From NCBI RefSeq assembly GCF_012952295.1, contig NZ_JABBCH010000014.1:1-64000 (forward strand): 64,000 nt of DNA, given 5' to 3'. The notes under the pieces were generated by a model. That model saw only the letters and a list, made by a program, of their open reading frames with translations, had not been told where the DNA came from and made no database searches. Source of the stretch: Crystallibacter degradans (GTDB taxonomy: Bacteria > Actinomycetota > Actinomycetes > Actinomycetales > Micrococcaceae). Position numbers and translations under genes: made by a program. Positions 49,878-57,532 of this stretch are shown in pieces (the first letter of the stretch is position 1; each line of letters opens with the position of its first letter).

Positions 49878-50764
49878 TCCGCAGCCTCGGGCTCCACCTT
49901 GGGCTCCCGGTCCTGGCGCTTCACCGCGTACCCCATATAGGAGAGGGACGTTCGCCTCACCTGCCCGAAATGCAGCCTGCGGCTGAGCTCACCGTACGAG
50001 ATGCGGCCCCGCCAGGCCTGGACGAAACTATGCAGCATGGCCAGCGGGTTCGCGCGCGGGGCCAGACCGGACAGGCCGGCCGGCTGCAGTCCGTTACCTA
50101 TTAATAGGGATGCCAGTTCGCTTGGCTTGATGAACTTCTCCCAGACGTGGAGCTCCGTGTCGATGATCCGGGTGAGCGGCCACTCCTGCATGAGCTTGAT
50201 GGCCAGGATCTTGCTCGTAGCCGTCCGGTTGATCGTGTCGAACAAGTACAGGCCTCCCGGTTTCATCACCCGGGCGGTCTCCGCCAGCACCAGCGGCAGA
50301 TCGGCGACGTGCTCGAGCACATCGCAGCAGTAAACGACGTCGAACGTCCCATCCTCCACCGGCAGCTGTTCGCCGGCACCCACTTGGTAGCGGATCCGAA
50401 GCCCGCTCATTTCAGCATGCGCCCTGGCCGCTTCGATCGCGACGGCGGACGGATCCACACCGACGACGTCGAACCCCAGCCGGGCAAATTCCTCGGCCAG
50501 CAGGCCGGCACCGCAGCCCACATCGAGCGCTTTCAGTCCTGCCCCGATCGCACGGGCAACGGCAGACCCGTTGGGCAGGGAGCCGGTCTTGGCCACCCTT
50601 CCGACATCCTTGCCAAGTTCGCGCTGCAGGACTTCGCGGAAGTAGGTCATCCGTGCGGAAGTGAGGCTGCCGTGCAGCAGATTGAGCGGATTGGCTTCAT
50701 CCCACCAGGAACCGCCGAACCGGTTGTAGACGTCGTTATCGATCGGCCCGCTGCTCCCCGTCAT
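49874..50764 (-). CDS. SAM-dependent methyltransferase, UbiG-like
   Basis: A 296-residue class I methyltransferase. The SAM-binding loop LDVGCGAGLLAEEFARLG (residues about 80-97), VVGVDPSAVAIEAARAHA and VVYCCDVLEHVADLPLVLAE match UbiG (3-demethylubiquinone O-methyltransferase) in pattern, and NPLNLLHGSLTSARMTYFRE resembles its N-terminus. Actinobacteria make menaquinone, so the real substrate may differ from ubiquinone precursors. The ATG at 50764 is chosen over one 84 bases upstream. It is co-translated with the kinase gene downstream (4-base overlap), which hints at a shared small-molecule pathway. Confidence 0.82.
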   Translation of the reverse strand: MTGSSGPIDNDVYNRFGGSWWDEANPLNLLHGSLTSARMTYFREVLQRELGKDVGRVAKTGSLPNGSAVARAIGAGLKALDVGCGAGLLAEEFARLGFDVVGVDPSAVAIEAARAHAEMSGLRIRYQVGAGEQLPVEDGTFDVVYCCDVLEHVADLPLVLAETARVMKPGGLYLFDTINRTATSKILAIKLMQEWPLTRIIDTELHVWEKFIKPSELASLLIGNGLQPAGLSGLAPRANPLAMLHSFVQAWRGRISYGELSRRLHFGQVRRTSLSYMGYAVKRQDREPKVEPEAAE

Positions 50765-50892
50765 AGCAGGAGCATAGCCGCCGCGAGGAAAGGGCAGGCA
50801 GCAAAAGGAAAGAAAGGAGGACCAGCAGCGTTGCGGCGATGGTGCCACGGGAACTGGCGGCTACCGGGACGTGGTGCTTGTGCCGCTGGCGC

Positions 50893-51342
50893 TCAGCCGG
50901 ATGCGGGACGTGCTTCGAGAATCGACTTGATCCGGGCCAGATCCTTCCCGTTGGCCTTCCTCATCATCATCCCCATGAAGGGTGCAGCCAGCCGGGAGAA
51001 GCCGTCCGGTTCGCCGTTGTTCCGCAGTGTCATCCGCGTGGTGCCCCCGTCCACCTCGGTCCAGGCGTAGGTGGTCTGCATCGGGAAGGGGCCCTGGGCC
51101 GTGCGCATCACCAGTTTCTCGAGCGGGCGGAACTCGACGATCTCGTAGGTGTAGGAGAGGTGGCGGCCGAGGAAAGCGGCGTCGAAAGCGATGCGGGATC
51201 CCACCGAGAGCGGACGGGGCGTTTCCCAGCGGGCCGAGGCGATGTTCTGGTACCACTCCGGGGCGTTGTCCGGGTCAGCCGCGTATTCGGCAACCGTCTT
51301 ACGCGGGGCAGCAATGACTGTTTCGGTGGTGACGTCGACCAT
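50893..51342 (-). CDS. SRPBCC (START/Bet v1-like) protein
   Basis: A 149-residue protein with the SRPBCC pattern: VTTETVIAAPRKTVAEYAADPDNAPEWYQNIASARWE, then SYTYEIVEFRPLEKLVMRT and GGTTRMTLRNNGEPDGF. The fold forms a deep ligand-binding pocket; members bind or process lipids and polyketides. No catalytic residue can be singled out. It stands alone between the methyltransferase gene and the divergent UDG-like gene. Confidence 0.85.
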   Translation of the reverse strand: MVDVTTETVIAAPRKTVAEYAADPDNAPEWYQNIASARWETPRPLSVGSRIAFDAAFLGRHLSYTYEIVEFRPLEKLVMRTAQGPFPMQTTYAWTEVDGGTTRMTLRNNGEPDGFSRLAAPFMGMMMRKANGKDLARIKSILEARPASG

Positions 51343-51427
51343 GCTTCAGGCTCCCATATTGGAGCCGGGCAGGCCACTGACGACCGCCGAACACTATGGT
51401 TGAGGAGTCAGAACAACTAACGACGGC

Positions 51428-52138
51428 GTGCTCGCGTGGGCGGCTGGGCTGCGTTGCAACGGGCGGGAGGACTCGAGGAATTTGGCGAGGGACGCAGAGG
51501 AAATCCAGGTCTTCATCGAAAAGCTTGCCCGGTTGCCAGTCGGGGCGAGCAGTTGCAACTTCTTCGACCACTCCAGGCCGGAGAACGCCGTCCGACGGCG
51601 CAACCTGGAGCTGTATCTGCAGGACATGCTGGAACGCCGGCCCAAGGTCCTGCTGGTGGGGGAGGCGCCCGGCTACCGAGGCATGCGGATGACCGGAGTC
51701 CCGTTCACCAACCGCGACATCATCCAGAGCCGCGAGGGCTACTTCGGGCTGTTCGGGCCGGACAGGGGGTACGTCCTGCCGGCCGAGGCGGGCTCGGTTG
51801 CCGCCGAACCCACGGCAACGGTGATGTGGGACGTGCTCGCCGGCCTGGACTTCCTGCCGCTGCTCTGGAGTGCCTACCCGCTGCATTCGCACCAGCCCGA
51901 CCGGCCGTTGTCGAACCGCACGCCGTCGGCCGCTGAAGCGTTGGCGGGACGCCCGTTCTGGCAGGAGCTGGCGCAGCTGTTCGCCGTGGAGTCCGTCGTC
52001 GCGGTGGGCAACGTAGGCTTCCGCAGCGTCAGCGCCAGCGGTCTGTCCGTTCCCAAAGTGCGCCATCCGGCCCACGGCGGCAAGGTCAAGTTCCGTGACG
52101 GACTGAAGGAGCTTCTTGCCGCCGGGATGGATGGCTAA
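51428..52138 (+). CDS. Uracil-DNA-glycosylase-superfamily protein
   Basis: A protein of about 236 residues. The motif VLLVGEAPGYRGMRMTGVPFTNRDI resembles motif 1 of UDG-superfamily proteins (VGEAPG in place of GxDPG), and VVAVGNVGFRSVSASG with KVRHPAHGGKVKF resembles the late HP motif. Unlike the 11-12 kb pair, it has a clear HPAHGG ending. The start is uncertain: GTG at 51428 is used here, but a TTG at 51482 following GAGGAA is also possible. It is divergent from the SRPBCC gene and transcribed alone. Confidence 0.78.
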   Translation: MLAWAAGLRCNGREDSRNLARDAEEIQVFIEKLARLPVGASSCNFFDHSRPENAVRRRNLELYLQDMLERRPKVLLVGEAPGYRGMRMTGVPFTNRDIIQSREGYFGLFGPDRGYVLPAEAGSVAAEPTATVMWDVLAGLDFLPLLWSAYPLHSHQPDRPLSNRTPSAAEALAGRPFWQELAQLFAVESVVAVGNVGFRSVSASGLSVPKVRHPAHGGKVKFRDGLKELLAAGMDG

Positions 52139-52181
52139 CGGGCGGATCCAGAGCCGAAGGACCAGGAGCAGCTGCCGCGGA

Positions 52182-52934
52182 TCACGTATACATAAGCGAT
52201 CCAGGAGTGGTGAGTACTTCGCCGGTTTCCAGCCAGGTCTTCAGGCCGGAGAGGATCATAGGCCAGCCGCCGTAAAGCTGGTCGTTGGCGCCCTCTCGCA
52301 GCTGGTCGTGGGTGACGGTCAGCCGGCAGGAGTCCGCCACCTGCTCGATTTCCCAAGTGATCCGGGAGGTCCCTTCGGCTTCGACGTCCTCGCCCCAGAA
52401 CGCGCGCATGCTCTGCACGAGGCGGCGCGGCGGGTCGATCTCCAGGATTTCGCCTTCGCTCAGCGGTCCGTCGGCCTTCGGGTTGGTCATCCGGTAGGTC
52501 GAACCAACCTGCCAGTCGGTTTCGATCCGGTTGCCGAAGATGTACTTGCTTCTGGTCTCGCTGTCCGTGATCGCTTCCCACAGCCGTGCCGGGGTGGTGC
52601 GGATATAGATCTCGAAGATCTTTTCCATCGGAGTTTCCAATCGTGTCTTGAGCTCGCTGAGGCCAGCGGCCCACGGTTCTGCGTACTTGCCCACCCACCG
52701 GTCGTGGATGAGCCGGATCGGCACCGGATTCAGGAAATGGAGCTTTTCGCGGCCTTTGCGTCGCGTGACTACCAGGCCTGCTTCTTCGAGCTGTTTCAGG
52801 TGCTTCATGACACCGAAGCGCGTGATGTCGAACTGCGCTTCAAGGGCGCTGAGCGTCTGCCCGTCCTCGCGGAAGAGCTCGTCCAACAGGGCTCTGCGGG
52901 TTGGATCTGCAAGGGCTTTAAACACCGCGTCCAC
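52182..52934 (-). CDS. ArsR-type regulator fused to an AHSA1/SRPBCC domain
   Basis: A 250-residue fusion. Residues 1-95 are an ArsR-like winged helix (VFKALADPTRRALLDELFREDGQTLSALEAQFDITRFGVMKHLKQLEEAGLV) and residues about 100-245 an AHSA1/SRPBCC domain (EIYIRTTPARLWEAITDSETRSKYIFGNRIETDW). In the pair at 54881-55667 the same two domains are separate genes. The SRPBCC part may bind a ligand that changes DNA binding; this is a plausible but unproven role. It stands alone, between the UDG-like gene and the ankyrin lipoprotein. Confidence 0.87.
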   Translation of the reverse strand: MDAVFKALADPTRRALLDELFREDGQTLSALEAQFDITRFGVMKHLKQLEEAGLVVTRRKGREKLHFLNPVPIRLIHDRWVGKYAEPWAAGLSELKTRLETPMEKIFEIYIRTTPARLWEAITDSETRSKYIFGNRIETDWQVGSTYRMTNPKADGPLSEGEILEIDPPRRLVQSMRAFWGEDVEAEGTSRITWEIEQVADSCRLTVTHDQLREGANDQLYGGWPMILSGLKTWLETGEVLTTPGSLMYT

Positions 52935-52988
52935 GTATTAATAATAGGTGACCATTTGGTCACATGTCGAGGGGTGCGCAGGGTGCAA

Positions 52989-53810
52989 TCAGCGCGCCCC
53001 CGCTTCCCGCAGCAGCGCAGCGACCTCCGTCTGGCCCAAGGCCTGTGCATGCTGGAGTGCCGTCACCCCGTTGGCGTCGGGAATGTTGAGGTCGGCTCCG
53101 GCGGCGATGACCTGCCGGACGGTGTCCTGGTACGCCTCGCTGCCGGTGCCGAAGACCACGGCTTCGAGCAGGCACGTCCAACCAGGAGTGTTCACATGGT
53201 CGACGTCGACGCCAGCGTCAATGAGGATCCGGACCGTCGACGTGTGCGCGTGCTCGCAGGCCGGGATGAGTGCCGTTCCGCCGAAGCGGTTGGTGCTGGA
53301 CAGATCCGCGCCATGCTTCAGCGTCAGCTGCAGGATCTCGTCGAAGCCCTCGGCACCGGCGTACAGGTAGGCAGAGTCGTCGATGTTGTCCTTCGTGTTC
53401 ACGTCGGCGCCGGCCTCGATGAGCGTGCGGGCGGCGTCGATGTTGTTCGCCTTGGTGGCGGTGACCAGCGGCGTGCGGCCCTCCGCGTTGCGGTGTTCCA
53501 GCTCCGCGCCGCGCTCCAGCAGTTCGGCAATCTGCCCGGCGTCGTTGTCGGCGGCGGCCTGCTGCAGCTGCCGGTTCAGGCGGTCCGATTCCTCGCCCTC
53601 GGGAGCCGGGGGAGCGGAGGTCGTGGGCGCGCTGGGTGACGGCGATGCTTCCCCGGACGCGCGGGCCGGACTGCTGAAACCAACGGACGACGACGGCGGG
53701 GTGCCGGACGTGCCATCCGTTTCCTCTCCGGCGGCGCAACCGGTGAGCAAGGCAAGGCCCAGCAGCGCGACGGCCGCGGCAGCAGGAGCAGTCGTATAAA
53801 AGGTGCGCAT
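52989..53810 (-). CDS. Ankyrin-repeat lipoprotein
   Basis: A 273-residue secreted protein. The N-terminus MRTFYTTAPAAAAVALLGLALLTGC is a lipoprotein signal with lipobox LLTGC. A Ser/Pro/Thr-rich linker follows to about residue 75. From about residue 90 to the end are five ankyrin-like units (GAELEHRNAEGRTPLVTATKANNIDAARTLIEAGADVN and similar). It is probably anchored to the outer face of the membrane, where it binds another protein. No partner is evident in the neighbourhood. Confidence 0.85.
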   Translation of the reverse strand: MRTFYTTAPAAAAVALLGLALLTGCAAGEETDGTSGTPPSSSVGFSSPARASGEASPSPSAPTTSAPPAPEGEESDRLNRQLQQAAADNDAGQIAELLERGAELEHRNAEGRTPLVTATKANNIDAARTLIEAGADVNTKDNIDDSAYLYAGAEGFDEILQLTLKHGADLSSTNRFGGTALIPACEHAHTSTVRILIDAGVDVDHVNTPGWTCLLEAVVFGTGSEAYQDTVRQVIAAGADLNIPDANGVTALQHAQALGQTEVAALLREAGAR

Positions 53811-53912
53811 GATGGACTCCCAGCTGTCAGGGCAGGCGGTGAAATGCCGGATCCGCCCAGTCTAATTTGCGCAGCCTCACCTCGGGGCGAGCCAGGCGCT
53901 ACGCTGGGCAGC

Positions 53913-54860
53913 GTGAAGATCGTGATTCTGGATGACTACCAAGATGTGGCTCTGGCCAGCGCCCCGTGGGAACAGCTCCCGCCGGAGGCGAGTATCGAGC
54001 GGTTCACCGACCACCTCGACAATCAGGACGCGCTCGCCGAAAGGTTGCGCGATGCCGACGTCGTTGTTGTCATGCGTGAGCGGACGCCCATGACGGCGGA
54101 ACTGCTGGAGCGGCTGCCGCGGCTGCGCCTCATCGCCACCACGGGCATGGCCAACGCGTCGATCGATCTGGACGCAGCCAGGCGGCTCGGCATTGCCGTC
54201 TGCGGCACCCGTCAGTCCACCAACGCGACGGCCGAACTGGCCTGGGCGCTGATCATGGCCGTGGCCCGGGACATTCCGCAGAACGATTGCGACATCCGCA
54301 ACGGCAAGTGGCAGGCCGGACTCGGGATCGACCTGGCCGGGTCCACCCTGGGCCTGCTGGGGCTGGGCAAACTCGGCTCGCTGATGGCCCGCTACGCCGA
54401 GGTCTTCGGCATGAAGGTCATCGCGTGGAGCCCGCACCTGACCGAGGAGTGCGCGGCCGAACACGGCGTCGAACTGGTGACCAAGTCGGAGCTGTTCCGC
54501 CGCGGCGACATCGTCAGCATCCACTTGCGGCTCTCGGACGCCGTGCGCGGGATTGTCGGCGCTGCCGAGCTGGAGCTGCTCGGCCCCGAGGGCAGGCTGG
54601 TCAACACTTCCCGCGGCCCGCTGGTGGACGAGGCGGCGCTGGTCCGCGCGCTCAGCGGTGGGCGGATTGCGGCGTCTGCCCTCGACGTCTTCGACGTGGA
54701 ACCGCTGCCGGCGGACAGCCCGCTCAGGTCCGCGCCGAACCTGATCCTGAGTCCGCACATCGGGTTCGTGACCCAGCGCGCCCACCGGCTCGGCTATACG
54801 CAGATGCTCGACGACATCCTCGCCTTCTCCAAGGGCGAGCCCATCAACCAATTGAACTGA
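53913..54860 (+). CDS. D-2-hydroxyacid dehydrogenase (NAD-dependent), second copy
   Basis: A 315-residue enzyme of the D-isomer-specific 2-hydroxyacid dehydrogenase family. It begins VKIVILDDYQDVALASAPWEQL and shows LLGLGKLGSLMARYAEVFGMKV (Rossmann), LVNTSRGPLVDEAALVRAL (Arg), LDVFDVEPLPADSPLR (Glu) and LSPHIGFVTQRA (His). The GTG at 53913 lies 7 bases after TACGCT (53900-53905), a plausible -10 box, so a leaderless message is possible. It differs clearly from the copy at 37362. Substrate unknown (phosphoglycerate-, glyoxylate- or hydroxypyruvate-type). Confidence 0.88.
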   Translation: MKIVILDDYQDVALASAPWEQLPPEASIERFTDHLDNQDALAERLRDADVVVVMRERTPMTAELLERLPRLRLIATTGMANASIDLDAARRLGIAVCGTRQSTNATAELAWALIMAVARDIPQNDCDIRNGKWQAGLGIDLAGSTLGLLGLGKLGSLMARYAEVFGMKVIAWSPHLTEECAAEHGVELVTKSELFRRGDIVSIHLRLSDAVRGIVGAAELELLGPEGRLVNTSRGPLVDEAALVRALSGGRIAASALDVFDVEPLPADSPLRSAPNLILSPHIGFVTQRAHRLGYTQMLDDILAFSKGEPINQLN

Positions 54861-54880
54861 GATGTCCTGCAGGCTCCGGT

Positions 54881-55333
54881 TCAGTCGAGGTGCTCGACCA
54901 AACCGTCGAACGCCTCGTTCCAGCCATCGTAGACAAAGCCGTCGCCCGGCTTGCCTTCGATGCCGCGCAAGTGGAACGTCATCTCGGTCCGGTCGCCGTC
55001 GAGCTCAGTGAGAGTGACGGTGATGACGGGCACTTCAGCCCGATCGTCGCCCGGACTGCCCCAGGTGAAGACCAGCCGCTCGGGTTCGACGACCTCCAGA
55101 TACTCCCCGGCGGTGGGGTACTCGCTGTTGTCAGGGGCGATCATGATGTACTCGTAGCTGCCGCCAACGCGCAGGTCCACGCGCACAGACTCACGCGGCG
55201 TCCGGACCTCGCGCGGGTGCCACCAATGTGCGGCTTCGTCCGGGTCCGTCCATGCGTGCCAGATAGCCTCGCGGGGCGCGTCAAAGACGCGCGTGATGGT
55301 GAACTGCTTCTCTTGTGTGGCCTGGTCAACCAT
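54881..55333 (-). CDS. AHSA1/SRPBCC domain protein
   Basis: A 150-residue AHSA1-like protein. It shows FTITRVFDAPREAIWHAWTDPDEAAHWWHPREVRTP, LRVGGSYEYIMIAPDN, EVVEPERLVFTWGS and YDGWNEAFDGLVEHL, the typical START/SRPBCC order. It overlaps the ArsR gene by 8 bases, a common two-gene arrangement in actinobacteria. The ArsR partner probably controls it. Function is unknown. Confidence 0.87.
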   Translation of the reverse strand: MVDQATQEKQFTITRVFDAPREAIWHAWTDPDEAAHWWHPREVRTPRESVRVDLRVGGSYEYIMIAPDNSEYPTAGEYLEVVEPERLVFTWGSPGDDRAEVPVITVTLTELDGDRTEMTFHLRGIEGKPGDGFVYDGWNEAFDGLVEHLD

Positions 55334-55667
55334 CGGATGACCTCTCCTTCAGTTCGCGGAGCCGCTCGTCCAGCAGATCGAAACGCTCGTTCCAGAGACC
55401 ACGGTGATGGTCGATCCAGGCCGAAACGTCGTCGAGGGGTTCAGTGCGCAGGGTGCAGGTGCGCCACTGCGCGCTCGTGGTGCGTTCGATGAGCCCGGCG
55501 TTCTGCAGGACGCGCAGGTGCTGCGAGATCGCCGGCCGGCTCATCGAGAAAGGCTCGGCGAGCTCACCTACAGTGGTGGGCCCCTGGCGCAGCCGCGACA
55601 GGATGGCCCTCCTCGTAGGGTCGGCGAGCGCCGCGAAAACAACACTCAGCTCGTCCGATGCAGCCAC
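55326..55667 (-). CDS. ArsR-family transcriptional regulator
   Basis: A 113-residue winged-helix protein of the ArsR family: FAALADPTRRAILSRLRQGPTTVGELAEPFSMSRPAISQHLRVLQNAGLI. No metal-binding cysteine pair of the classical ArsR type is visible, which fits members paired with SRPBCC proteins. AAGGAG before the GTG at 55667 supports the start. The repeated TTAAGGA upstream (near 55680-55700) may be its own operator. It is co-translated with the SRPBCC gene. Confidence 0.87.
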   Translation of the reverse strand: MAASDELSVVFAALADPTRRAILSRLRQGPTTVGELAEPFSMSRPAISQHLRVLQNAGLIERTTSAQWRTCTLRTEPLDDVSAWIDHHRGLWNERFDLLDERLRELKERSSDG

Positions 55668-55695
55668 GTAAGCAACTCCTTAATTAATGAGTTCC

Positions 55696-57396
55696 TTAAC
55701 TATAAATCCGGCTGGTTGTACGGTCAAGAGGCGGGGAGGGGCGGCGCAGCCGGGAGAGCAGCCAAGCGGTCCTGGGGAGCGGGCAGACTATGGCCACTGT
55801 CAGCGCCGGTACGAGCGTGGCGCCGACGTCGGGAAACTGGTGGATGATGACGGCAAGATAGGTTTCGAACCGGGCAGGCGCGTAAACGAATGCTAACCAG
55901 ATGAGGAAGGCATCGAGGGCCATTGCCGCGACAGTCCAGAGGATAATCATCCCTCGGCGCGGGGCCGCGTTGCTGCGAGGACCGGTGCGTTTCTGTGCCA
56001 GGACGCGGAGCGCCAGCGCAAGGCTCGCCACTTCGGCAAACAGCAGGCCCAGGGCGACGGCCCAACCGTACTGCTGTAGCCAGTCCTCCTGCGCGGTCAG
56101 CGGTTGAGGCGGTTGCCCGTGGAGAATCCGCAGGACGTTGCTGTCCAGCGCCTGGAGCCGGGACGGCGCGGACGTATCGTTCCCGTTGATCAGCAGGGCC
56201 AGGCCCAGTCCGGAGGACGGAACCAGAGCCTGATAGGTGTGCGTGTTGCCCCATTCACCTTGGTGCTCCAGCAGTAACGGCAGATCGCCGTCCGCTTGGG
56301 GCAGTGCGTCAGGGCTTGTGGATTCCAACAGGGGGCGGGCAAACCATGCCATGGCGTACCTTTTGGACTCGTCCACGCGGACCCGGGGTGTCAGCAGCGT
56401 CTCTACACTTTCCGGCCGGAGGATACGGCGGTCCAGGTAGACGCCGCCGTCCAGCAAGGCGGTCAGTTCGTGGCCGAGATCCTGAGCCGAGGAGTACATG
56501 GTGGTGGAGGGCATTCCTGTTGCTGCTGCCGGCACGTCCGTCTGCCGCCACCAGGCGCCGAACCACAGCGAGTACCCCGCGGCCAAGCTGTCCGCTCGTG
56601 CGGCAGCCCGCGTGGTGTGGCTGTTGGCCATGTCCAGCGGCACGAACACATGATCCTGCATATAGTCCCCGAACGGCTGGCCGGAAACCGTCTGCACCAG
56701 GAGGCCGAGGATGTTGTAGTTGGCATTGGAATAGGTGAACCTCTCTCCGGGATCGCTGACCAAGCTGGCATCTGCCAGATCCCGCACGCCTTGTTCCAGA
56801 GCATCAGGATCCTGAGTGTCAGAGGCACCGAAGGCCGAGCCGTCTGCCGTGGACAGTCCGCTGGTCTGGTGGAGCAGATGGCGGACCGTGATTGCGGCTG
56901 CGCGGCTGTCACGCATGCTGAACCATGGCAGGTAGGTCAGCACAGGCTCGTCCAACTCCAACCGGCCGGCTTCCACCTGCTGCATCACGGCGATGGCGGT
57001 CAGGGATTTGCTGGTCGACGCCAGCAGCACCGGCGTCTGTGCGGTCATTGGGCGTCCCGAGTCATCGGCGCTGCCGAACGCCGCCTGGTGTACTGGCCGG
57101 CCGTCTTTGATGATGGCGATGGCGACTGCTGGAATCTCCATGGCGTCAATCTGTTCCTGCAGATAGGCGTCAACTGCCGCAAAGGCTCGGTCGGGCGGAC
57201 CGCGGCCAGGCTCCGGGGCATCAGTTGGTTCCCCGGTCCCGAAGGACGCCGAGCCGGCGGCAGTGACAGCAGGCCAGATTCCGAAGGCCGCGAAGCAGAT
57301 TCCGACGGCGAGGACGCAAACGGCCGCACAGGCGAGGGTGAAGGCGGCCGGAAACTGAAATGGCGTCCGCCCCCTCCGTTCGCGGATGTTGCCCAT
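55696..57396 (-). CDS. Serine hydrolase / class C beta-lactamase-like membrane protein
   Basis: A 566-residue protein. An N-terminal signal anchor (residues 15-48) is followed by a beta-lactamase/penicillin-binding-like domain. The catalytic tetrad is STSK at 127-130, and YSN follows near 206. A later HQGEWGN region is a candidate for the third motif (instead of KTG). Residues 430-560 hold about four hydrophobic helices (VALGLLFAEVASLALAL, MIILWTVAAMALDAFLIWLAF), as in actinobacterial serine hydrolases. It may act on peptidoglycan or peptide esters; resistance to beta-lactams is not implied. The terminator of the upstream M14 gene lies between the two. Confidence 0.85.
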   Translation of the reverse strand: MGNIRERRGRTPFQFPAAFTLACAAVCVLAVGICFAAFGIWPAVTAAGSASFGTGEPTDAPEPGRGPPDRAFAAVDAYLQEQIDAMEIPAVAIAIIKDGRPVHQAAFGSADDSGRPMTAQTPVLLASTSKSLTAIAVMQQVEAGRLELDEPVLTYLPWFSMRDSRAAAITVRHLLHQTSGLSTADGSAFGASDTQDPDALEQGVRDLADASLVSDPGERFTYSNANYNILGLLVQTVSGQPFGDYMQDHVFVPLDMANSHTTRAAARADSLAAGYSLWFGAWWRQTDVPAAATGMPSTTMYSSAQDLGHELTALLDGGVYLDRRILRPESVETLLTPRVRVDESKRYAMAWFARPLLESTSPDALPQADGDLPLLLEHQGEWGNTHTYQALVPSSGLGLALLINGNDTSAPSRLQALDSNVLRILHGQPPQPLTAQEDWLQQYGWAVALGLLFAEVASLALALRVLAQKRTGPRSNAAPRRGMIILWTVAAMALDAFLIWLAFVYAPARFETYLAVIIHQFPDVGATLVPALTVAIVCPLPRTAWLLSRLRRPSPPLDRTTSRIYS

Positions 57397-57460
57397 GCCC
57401 GCTCCTGCGGTTTGGAATGCGGTTCATTCACCGTAGAGCCTGGCGCATCAGAGCACAATG

Positions 57461-57500
57461 GACGGCGGACGTCCGGCACCCAAGCCAGCCGTCCGCCGTC
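57461..57500 (-). terminator. Terminator of the M14 carboxypeptidase gene
   Basis: Perfect 10-bp repeat GACGGCGGAC (57461-57470) and GTCCGCCGTC (57491-57500). On the minus strand it begins with the repeated element AACAACGACGGCGG (57493-57506). It follows the M14 stop by 27-72 bases. Confidence 0.65.
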
Positions 57501-57532
57501 GTTGTTAGTGGTCTGGAGCGATGCGAGCGGAC

